A stretch of DNA of 5,056 nucleotides, from NCBI GenBank assembly GCA_946479535.1, contig CAMLGP010000284.1:1-5056 (forward strand), given 5' to 3'. The DNA comes from an uncultured Bacteroidota bacterium (GTDB lineage: Bacteria > Bacteroidota > Bacteroidia > Chitinophagales > Chitinophagaceae). Position numbers and translations under genes: made by a program. Of the stretch, positions 1-5,056 are shown piece by piece. The notes beneath the pieces are model-generated. The model did not search any database and had not been told where the DNA came from. It saw only the letters and a list, made by a program, of their open reading frames with translations. Each line of letters starts with the position of its first letter. Position 1 is the stretch's first letter.

Positions 1-93
1 ATAAAGAATACCCAGTGGCACATAAGGCCGCATGATCTTCTTTTCTTTTTCATCTTCTTGCAAAAAGTAACCGTGTGTGAGCAGGATATTCAT
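1..93 (-). CDS. B12-binding-type radical SAM protein, N-terminal fragment (cut by window edge)
   Basis: Only the first 31 codons are present; the gene continues past position 1. The ATG (93-91) overlaps the TGA of the methyltransferase gene as ATGA, which indicates translational coupling. The residues begin MNILLTHGYFL and later read PYVPLGILY, the usual opening of the Rossmann-like cobalamin-binding domain in front of a radical SAM core. The fragment aligns with the start of the 486-residue protein upstream in the operon: THGYFL matches SHSYFL and PYVPLGILY matches PYAPIGTLY, with identical spacing between the two blocks. It is therefore probably a paralogue of that protein and the operon's third B12-type radical SAM enzyme. 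The CxxxCxxC motif would lie outside the window, so the radical SAM part is inferred from homology of the N-terminus alone. Confidence 0.8.
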   Translation of the reverse strand, partial: MNILLTHGYFLQEDEKEKKIMRPYVPLGILY

Positions 94-905
94 CTTTCCT
101 TTTTCTTTAACAGCAAAAAACAATGATCAGCAAACCGCGTAAATGCAGGAACTCCACCTGCCTTTTTTTCCATCTTATAAAGGAAGCGGAAAAAGCGCGG
201 TCTTTTCCTTATAAAGCTTTCCAGATAAGATGGGGGTATGAACAGGCCAACAGGTTTCTTTTCCAGCAATGAGAACTGATTCAGCAGTTGCCTGAACCGG
301 CTGATGGAATAATAATAGACCGGTTGAGTAAAACCCTCTTTTAATTTGAGTATGGATGCTTTCCTGTTCAACCGGCGAAATGCCCTGCCAAATTTGAACT
401 GTATTCCATACCACGCCATTTCCCACAAATTATATTTTCCAAAGATCACTACTGCTATATGTGCGCCAGGTTTCAGAAAATTATAAAAATGATGATTAAG
501 TAATTCTATCTTATTAGGCGGTATGCAATTAAGGCCAGAGAAATTGGAAAAGATGAGATCAAATTTCTCCTCTTTTAGTTGCCCTTGCAGATCATTGAAA
601 TCACACTGCATAAACTTGACAGGGTTAGGGGAAGACTGCAAAACCTGTTTTCGTTGAGCTTCTTCAATCATGCCTCCTGAAAGGTCTGTTGCCACAACCT
701 TGTGGCCCAGAGATGCCAGCCATAAAGCATCATCACCAGTACCACAATTAATTTCAAGGATGTTTAATTCAACTTTACCCTCCAGGAAACCAGATAGCCA
801 TTTACGGGATTGCAGGCGTTGGCTGCTGCCAGTAAGGCTTTGGCTGAAAGTATTATCATAATCAGCCGCAAGCGTATCAAATGCTGTAAGACTATTGGCT
901 GGCAT
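90..905 (-). CDS. Class I SAM-dependent methyltransferase, substrate unknown
   Basis: A soluble 271-residue protein with the seven-strand Rossmann methyltransferase layout. An N-terminal helix carries FDTLAADYD (9-17). Motif I is ILEINCGTGDDA (49-60), where Asn53 takes the place of the first glycine of the common ExGxGxG. The acidic residue ending strand 2 is Asp74 in VVATDLSGGMI, CDF (101-103) fits the adenine-contacting Asp, and FDLIFSNFSGLN (115-126) is strand 4. A basic insert (about 170-190) and an aromatic-rich C-terminal half probably shape the substrate pocket. The start is firm: an in-frame TAA lies three codons upstream and the next Met is residue 79. The gene overlaps the preceding radical SAM gene by 14 bp and the next one by 4 bp. 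It probably performs polar O-, N- or C-methylation on the same metabolite that the radical enzymes act on; the acceptor cannot be read from the sequence. Confidence 0.9.
   Translation of the reverse strand: MPANSLTAFDTLAADYDNTFSQSLTGSSQRLQSRKWLSGFLEGKVELNILEINCGTGDDALWLASLGHKVVATDLSGGMIEEAQRKQVLQSSPNPVKFMQCDFNDLQGQLKEEKFDLIFSNFSGLNCIPPNKIELLNHHFYNFLKPGAHIAVVIFGKYNLWEMAWYGIQFKFGRAFRRLNRKASILKLKEGFTQPVYYYSISRFRQLLNQFSLLEKKPVGLFIPPSYLESFIRKRPRFFRFLYKMEKKAGGVPAFTRFADHCFLLLKKKER
94..108 (-). promoter_or_regulatory. Purine-rich ribosome binding region for the truncated downstream gene
   Basis: The minus strand just before the ATG at 93 is an almost pure A/G run that includes AAGGA at 101-97, three bases from the start codon. 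The spacing is shorter than ideal for a Shine-Dalgarno element. The run also encodes the Lys-rich C-terminus of the methyltransferase, so its composition may simply reflect those Lys codons. With the ATGA overlap it would allow terminating ribosomes to restart. Confidence 0.35.
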
Positions 906-2352
906 AGCGGTTTAGTTTAATCCTGTCCACATATGACCGGTAAGTATACCAGCCCGTAGCCATCGCCTTTTTCCATTCCCTGGCTTGCAATGAAAAGGGG
1001 CGATGCATTCCTTTCTGTAAAAAATTCAATCCCTGGTGTTTCCTGAATTCATGGTGTACGTACCGATGAAGGCGCTTATAAAATGCCGGTTCATACGTAT
1101 TCCTGAACATTAGCGCCAGCTCATCAGAATCTTTCCAGTTGGTTTTTTCCTTCAACTGGTTCTTTACCTTTTCATAGAACAATGTTCCGGGCAATGGATA
1201 GGATACTGATATTCCAATCTCGTGCGGAAGAAGGTCAGTGATCATCTGTATTGTTTTTACAATATCCTCTCTTGTTTCCCCTGGATAGCCAAACTGGATA
1301 AAGAAAGACGGCTTCATACCATGTTTGCGAATAAGTTTTGTGGCGGTATGGATCTGCTCAACCGTTATGCCTTTATCCATTGCATCCAGTATTTTTTGGG
1401 AGCCACTTTCTGCTCCCATCCAGATAGTGTCACAACCTGCCCTTGCAAGGTCTCTGATGTAATTTTCCTGTAATAGCAGGTCTGCCCTTGCCTGAATTTT
1501 GAATTTAAAGGTTAATCCATTCTCTTCAACCAGGTTGGCAAACTCATTGACCCATCCGGGCTTCAGCCCGAAAATATCATCGCAGAACCAGATATGATCA
1601 AAGCCAAATTGCTCTTTCAGGTATATCAGCTCTCTTATCACATGTTTTGGTGATCTTGAATTGTAACGGTTGCCATATATTGGTTTTGCACACCAGTTAC
1701 ATTTGAATGGACATCCCCTGGTTGTGCCCACATTCAATGAGAAATAGCCAGCGTGTTTTTCCCACATTTGCCGGTAAGGTTCCATATTGATTAAATCCCA
1801 GGCTGGCAGGGGAAGGCTGTCAAGTTCTTTTAACACCTGACGGCGTTGAGTTTTTACAACGCAATCATTTTGCCTATAGGCCAGTCCCTGCACAACAGAA
1901 TAATCCTTCTCCCCGGCATCTATACGTTTGACCAGTTCCAGTAAACTACCTTCTGCTTCTCCAAGCAGTACAAAGTCCGCTCCCTGCTCCAGGTATTTTT
2001 CATAGTGATCTGTTGAATCAGAACTGGAAACTATTATAGTGCAACCTCTCTGCTTTGCCAGCTTCATCATTTCAAAGGCCGCCTCCCGCATATTGGTGAG
2101 GCACATCTTGGTGAGATAGTTAAATCCATCATCGTATAGAACAAAATAATCGGGGCACTGCTTCTGCAGAATGGGCAATACTTCAGAAGGTCCATGTGCA
2201 AACATGGTATCGAACAGGGACACATTATATCCATTTTCTCTTAGCAGGGACGCGGCATACAGAGTGCCAATTGGTGCATAAGGCTGTCCCGTTGACCACT
2301 GCTTGGGATCAAAGCGTAAAAAATAGGAATGAGAAAAAAGGATACTACTCAT
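892..2352 (-). CDS. B12-binding-domain radical SAM enzyme (486 aa)
   Basis: Domain order is that of cobalamin-dependent (class B type) radical SAM enzymes: an N-terminal B12-binding-like Rossmann domain (about 1-145), a linker, a radical SAM TIM barrel (about 205-400) and a basic C-terminal tail (about 410-486). In the first domain PYAPIGTLYAASLL (24-37) is the family's PPLG-LY block, FDTM (47-50) ends strand 2, and LLGEAEG (129-135) is the usual GE-E block. The 4Fe-4S ligands are Cys214, Cys218 and Cys221 in GCPFKCNWC. IWFCDDIFG (254-262), GAESG (313-317) and FGYPGET (354-360) are typical barrel motifs. No DxHxxG cobalamin motif is present, which is common in this class, and VSSSDSTDH (108-116) stands where many relatives have a Gly-Gly. 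The ATG at 2352 is fixed by an in-frame TGA four codons upstream; only 4 bp separate it from the preceding stop. Methylation, rearrangement or cyclisation are all possible reactions. Confidence 0.93.
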   Translation of the reverse strand: MSSILFSHSYFLRFDPKQWSTGQPYAPIGTLYAASLLRENGYNVSLFDTMFAHGPSEVLPILQKQCPDYFVLYDDGFNYLTKMCLTNMREAAFEMMKLAKQRGCTIIVSSSDSTDHYEKYLEQGADFVLLGEAEGSLLELVKRIDAGEKDYSVVQGLAYRQNDCVVKTQRRQVLKELDSLPLPAWDLINMEPYRQMWEKHAGYFSLNVGTTRGCPFKCNWCAKPIYGNRYNSRSPKHVIRELIYLKEQFGFDHIWFCDDIFGLKPGWVNEFANLVEENGLTFKFKIQARADLLLQENYIRDLARAGCDTIWMGAESGSQKILDAMDKGITVEQIHTATKLIRKHGMKPSFFIQFGYPGETREDIVKTIQMITDLLPHEIGISVSYPLPGTLFYEKVKNQLKEKTNWKDSDELALMFRNTYEPAFYKRLHRYVHHEFRKHQGLNFLQKGMHRPFSLQAREWKKAMATGWYTYRSYVDRIKLNRYASQ

Positions 2353-2356
2353 GGCC

Positions 2357-3406
2357 TCAATTCAATTTGGTTCCTGGCTTCAGATTTAAATAGCACACGC
2401 ATTTATTGCAGGTACTGTTATTGCCTGTATCCAGTTCCTTCCGGAAACCTAAATTCTTTTCATTATTAATGATACTTTCAAGTGAATCCTCTCTGATATT
2501 GCCCATAGCTTCATGAAAGAAACAGGGTCTTACCGTTCCATCCGCCTCAACTACTGCAGATACCCAGGGGGCATTGCATTTTTTAAAGGGGAATGCGTTC
2601 TTGTTATAAAATGCGGAATAATACAGGTAGATCTTTCTTAGCTTTTGGGCTGATTCAGCAATAAATCCAGTTTCAAAATCGGATCTATAGGTGGCAAGAA
2701 TATTTTCCACAACTAAATCAAACGCCGCTAATTCATTTTCTTCAGGAAGAATTTCATGCTGCCGCTGATCATTCCATAATACTTCACGATTGAATGCATG
2801 ACTGCTTACGTCCGCCGGCAGAAAACTGACCTGGTCCAATCCAATTTCCTTTGCGCTATCAATAATAGACGCCCATTGTCGGAAATTGATCTTATGAATA
2901 ACAGTTCTTGCCGTTATGCGAAATTGAGGTCTCAGGAATTTAATTTCTCTTACGCCTTCCCTTAATTTGGAATAAGCCTCCGAAATATTTCGGATATAAT
3001 TATGCGTTGGTTCATCACCATCCAGTGAAACAATGATATCATCAACATGCCTGACCAACGCATCGGCATTTTTTTTCAAAGTAAGGCCGGTAGATAAAAG
3101 AGTGACCTTGATATTCTGTTTTCTCAATAGTTCACAAAACTGGAAGAAATTAGGATTTAGAAGGGCCTCGCCTCCGGACATTACTACCTGTTGAGTACCC
3201 AGCTTCTTTAATGAAGTAAGAAGCGTACTGATATCTCTCTCCGTTAGCTGTTTCAGGTTTTTATTATCCTTCCAGATATCGCACATTACACAACGACAGT
3301 TACAGGCACTGTGAGGCATCAGGATAACAATAGGTAATGCTGAAACCTTGTCGGTCTGTAGGGTGCGGTAACGTTTAAAAGTGTGATATAATGATTGCGT
3401 AAACAA
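2357..3406 (-). CDS. Radical SAM protein with short SPASM/twitch-like C-terminus (349 aa, probable TTG start)
   Basis: The radical SAM core spans about residues 24-230. The cluster-binding motif is C35-x3-C39-x2-C42 in ACNCRCVMC, with an extra Cys37 inside it; SGGE (77-80) is the SAM-binding GGE motif, and VSLDG (126-130) follows a later strand. The C-terminus holds C277-x12-G-x4-C295, matching the opening of the SPASM consensus, then C333-x2-C336 and C338, enough for one auxiliary 4Fe-4S cluster rather than the two of full SPASM enzymes. There is no B12 domain. The only upstream start is TTG at 3406-3404, two codons after an in-frame TGA; the first internal ATG is Met30, which would remove the first barrel strand before Cys35. 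The SPASM-like family includes peptide-modifying enzymes and others acting on sugars or small molecules; no precursor peptide is nearby, so a small-molecule substrate is at least as likely. Confidence 0.92.
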   Translation of the reverse strand: MFTQSLYHTFKRYRTLQTDKVSALPIVILMPHSACNCRCVMCDIWKDNKNLKQLTERDISTLLTSLKKLGTQQVVMSGGEALLNPNFFQFCELLRKQNIKVTLLSTGLTLKKNADALVRHVDDIIVSLDGDEPTHNYIRNISEAYSKLREGVREIKFLRPQFRITARTVIHKINFRQWASIIDSAKEIGLDQVSFLPADVSSHAFNREVLWNDQRQHEILPEENELAAFDLVVENILATYRSDFETGFIAESAQKLRKIYLYYSAFYNKNAFPFKKCNAPWVSAVVEADGTVRPCFFHEAMGNIREDSLESIINNEKNLGFRKELDTGNNSTCNKCVCYLNLKPGTKLN

Positions 3407-3440
3407 GTTTCAATTTTAGGTTCAATAGGCGCTATACATA
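3407..3440 (-). other. 34-bp intergenic spacer with a small inverted repeat
   Basis: This is the widest gap inside the operon. It holds a weak inverted repeat, ATAG-GCG-CTAT (3425-3435), with 4-bp arms and no following T run, so it is not a terminator. An ATG at 3439 opens a five-codon frame that ends in TGA and is in phase with the downstream TTG start, with further in-frame TAA and TGA codons between them. No Shine-Dalgarno sequence is visible before the TTG. Confidence 0.5.
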
Positions 3441-4943
3441 TTAAAAGCCCTGTATTTCCGGCTGGCGGTATCTCCAGATCCGGTGTAATAATTTGATCTC
3501 ATAGGGGAACTTGTAAAAATTGGTTTTGTACCGGATCCCGGATACGAGTTTGATCAGGTTACGCTTTGTGGGATTAAGCCGTATGTCAGAAACAGTAGGA
3601 TAATAACCATTCAGTACTGTTTCAAAATTCCGGATACGGTCAATCATGGCTGGTGTTAACCATGGCGTCAATGGATTCTTCCGAAGATCAAAACGTTCCC
3701 ATTGCGGTGTTATCCAGTCTTCCAGTTGCTGAGGAAATTCAAAGCCAGCTTTCTTTACAGCGGTAAAGAGCTCGGAGCCTTCCGTTGGAACAGGGCTGTA
3801 GGTGTAAAGAATGATCTCTGTTCTTGGATTCACCTCTTTTACACGTTTGATAAAATGGATATCAAACTCAATCTGCTCCATTACCTGCTCAGGCGTAGAT
3901 GCCGGCGTTCCCAATACAAACGAATATTCCGGTATGATATCAAACTTTTTCAATCGTTCTGCAAACCGGATGATCTGTTCTCCATTCTGCGTTCCTCCCT
4001 TATCCAGTTGTTTCAAAATTTGATCATTCCCGCTTTCGGCTCCAAAGAAGATTATTCTGCAACCGGCTTCCCTGATCAATGCCAGCGATTCATCTTTGAA
4101 CCGGTCCATCGTATCAATTCTCGCCATACCCCACCAATTCATTTTTTCCGGTTTGATCAGCTTCGCAAATTCAACTGTTCTTTTCTCTGAAACAAAGAAA
4201 TTATTATCATGGAACTCAATTGCATTGGCTCCCCATTTTTCTTTTATGTATTTAACATCCTTATAAACATGCGCGGCTGATTTGGCTTTCCATCTTGCTT
4301 CATAAGTGGGTACCACGGCACAAAAAGAACAGGTGAATGGACATCCGATACTGGAATGATAGGCTAGCGTTTTGGTGCCCAGAAAGGTTTTACCCAGATA
4401 GGATTTGCTTATCGGGTAAAATTCATTCAGCTTATCGTATGGCAATGGAGGTAGTGTATCCTGTTCAAGCAGATCTTCCTTTGTGGTTTTGATAATATTC
4501 TCTCCTGATCTGTAAATGAGATTTCGAATCAGCTCATAAGGAGTATGCTGCTCCAGTGCATCAATCAATTTGGGGAATGCATGATCACCGGGGCCATTAA
4601 TAACAAAATCAACATACCCGGATTGCAAAATGATCTTGAAATGACTGGTTGGAAAATATCCGCCCCAGATGATCTTAATGAAAGGAAATTCTGCTTTCAG
4701 TTTTTTGGAAAAGGGAATGGCCTGCCTGGTTTGAGGGCCGGGCATAACCGTCATACCCACATAACCAAATTCTCCAGTCTGGAGATAATCCTTTATGCGG
4801 TTATACGGATCTGATTCACAGTTGCCATCCACAATAACCCACTCGTAACGTCCTTCTACGGAAGCCGCAATATTCATGATAGAATTCGGGATGCGGTGTT
4901 TGGCAATGGCGCTACGGGGATTGAAAAGAAGGACCTTGCTCAT
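3441..4943 (-). CDS. B12-binding-type radical SAM enzyme (500 aa), first gene of the visible operon
   Basis: An N-terminal B12-binding-like Rossmann domain (about 1-140) precedes a radical SAM barrel (about 190-385) and a C-terminal extension (about 400-500) rich in Arg, Lys and aromatics. KVLLFNPR (3-10) is the first strand, WVIVDGN (35-41) the second, and WGGYFPT (93-99) is the family's GG-xx-PT block. VDFVINGPGD (111-120) replaces the usual GE-GE sequence. The cluster ligands are Cys201, Cys205 and Cys208 in GCPFTCSFC, followed by FHDNNFF (244-250) and FGAESG (300-305). No DxHxxG is seen, so cobalamin binding would be base-off without a His ligand, or the domain may have lost B12; the sequence cannot decide. 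It is clearly divergent from the 486-residue enzyme. The ATG at 4943 is preceded by an in-frame TAA seven codons upstream and a poor ribosome binding site. The stop is TAA at 3443-3441. Confidence 0.93.
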   Translation of the reverse strand: MSKVLLFNPRSAIAKHRIPNSIMNIAASVEGRYEWVIVDGNCESDPYNRIKDYLQTGEFGYVGMTVMPGPQTRQAIPFSKKLKAEFPFIKIIWGGYFPTSHFKIILQSGYVDFVINGPGDHAFPKLIDALEQHTPYELIRNLIYRSGENIIKTTKEDLLEQDTLPPLPYDKLNEFYPISKSYLGKTFLGTKTLAYHSSIGCPFTCSFCAVVPTYEARWKAKSAAHVYKDVKYIKEKWGANAIEFHDNNFFVSEKRTVEFAKLIKPEKMNWWGMARIDTMDRFKDESLALIREAGCRIIFFGAESGNDQILKQLDKGGTQNGEQIIRFAERLKKFDIIPEYSFVLGTPASTPEQVMEQIEFDIHFIKRVKEVNPRTEIILYTYSPVPTEGSELFTAVKKAGFEFPQQLEDWITPQWERFDLRKNPLTPWLTPAMIDRIRNFETVLNGYYPTVSDIRLNPTKRNLIKLVSGIRYKTNFYKFPYEIKLLHRIWRYRQPEIQGF

Positions 4944-5056
4944 AACATACTCAAAACGAAGTTAGTGTTAAAAGGTTGCCTGCTTTTTTATGATTACTTT
5001 TGAGAGACAAACTGATAAGCTATTGGCGAATAGCTAATGCCAGGAGCAAGTGACCT
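4944..5056 (-). other. Putative leader/upstream region of the operon, no supported gene
   Basis: These 113 bp contain no convincing gene. On the minus strand a 20-codon open stretch runs from the window edge to a TAA at 4996-4994 and could be the tail of a further upstream gene, but an inverted repeat lies within it and another frame is open for 11 codons, so I do not call it. I searched for the Bacteroidota promoter (TTG, about 20 bp, then TAnnTTTG). The nearest match to the downstream box is TCAGTTTG on the minus strand (near 5014-5007), but no TTG sits at the expected distance, so no promoter is called. Confidence 0.4.
5018..5035. repeat. Perfect inverted repeat, 7-bp arms with 4-base loop
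   Basis: AGCTATT (5018-5024) and AATAGCT (5029-5035) are exact reverse complements around the loop GGCG. The stem is A/T rich and neither side is followed by a T run, so an intrinsic terminator is unlikely. It could be a remnant of a dispersed intergenic palindrome, an operator half-pair for a dimeric regulator, or chance. It lies about 75 bp before the first start codon of the operon. Confidence 0.5.

Larger units (their letters stand above)
1..4943 (-). other. Predicted operon: three B12-type radical SAM genes, one SPASM-like radical SAM gene, one methyltransferase gene
   Basis: Five consecutive minus-strand genes are separated by 34 bp, 4 bp, a 14-bp overlap and a 4-bp overlap, with no terminator-like hairpin between them. 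All five products are SAM-using enzymes or, for the truncated last one, look like it. The arrangement points to one transcript and one pathway. The downstream end lies beyond position 1 and the promoter was not identified. Confidence 0.85.

Noticed and set aside
175..426. 83-codon minus-strand frame within the methyltransferase gene
   Set aside because: It is an out-of-frame shadow of the methyltransferase coding sequence, with no domain and no independent start signal.
3425..3435. Small hairpin ATAG-GCG-CTAT as a terminator between the first two genes
   Set aside because: Only 4 bp of A/T-rich stem and no T run; the gap is too small and the gene order too tight to suggest transcription stops here.
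3422..3439. Five-codon ATG frame in the gap before the SPASM-like gene, as a leader peptide or as a read-through start
   Set aside because: Three in-frame stops (TGA, TAA, TGA) separate it from the TTG start, it has no ribosome binding site, and nothing marks it as a leader.
3702..4190. 162-codon open frame on the plus strand inside the 500-residue radical SAM gene
   Set aside because: It lies wholly antisense to a gene with clear cluster and barrel motifs, its translation is rich in Arg, Ser, Phe and Leu with no recognisable domain, and nothing suggests a start signal.
4994..5056. 20-codon open stretch on the minus strand ending in TAA, possibly the tail of an upstream gene
   Set aside because: Too short to recognise, another frame is also open for 11 codons, and a perfect inverted repeat within it favours non-coding sequence.
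4944..5056. Bacteroidota-type promoter before the first gene
   Set aside because: TCAGTTTG resembles TAnnTTTG, but no TTG lies about 20 bp upstream of it, so the match is too weak to call.

Overview
The window reads as part of one chromosomal operon from a Gram-negative Bacteroidota bacterium, possibly a Chitinophagaceae-like soil or freshwater organism. That placement rests on weak evidence: moderate base composition, poor Shine-Dalgarno sequences, and the general feel of the proteins. It has low-to-moderate confidence.

All supported genes lie on the minus strand, so transcription runs from the high to the low coordinates. In order they are: a 500-residue B12-binding-type radical SAM protein (4943-3441); a 349-residue radical SAM protein with a short SPASM-like C-terminus and a probable TTG start (3406-2357); a second B12-binding-type radical SAM protein of 486 residues (2352-892); a 271-residue class I SAM methyltransferase (905-90); and the first 31 codons of a third B12-binding-type radical SAM protein (93 to beyond position 1). 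Spacings are a 34-bp gap, a 4-bp gap, a 14-bp overlap and a 4-bp ATGA overlap, so the genes are very probably co-transcribed and partly translationally coupled. The right-hand 113 bp hold no supported gene, only a short perfect inverted repeat, so the 500-residue protein may be the first gene of the operon.

Four radical SAM enzymes in a row, three of them with a B12-binding-type N-terminus, plus a conventional methyltransferase, suggest a dedicated pathway that builds or remodels one metabolite by radical chemistry (C-methylation, rearrangement or C-C bond formation) plus polar methylation. The sequence does not reveal the substrate. No precursor peptide, polyketide or peptide synthetase, glycosyltransferase or transporter is visible. 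The pathway assignment is inference; the enzyme families are well supported by motifs. I know of no characterised member that I could name with confidence, so gene symbols are left blank.
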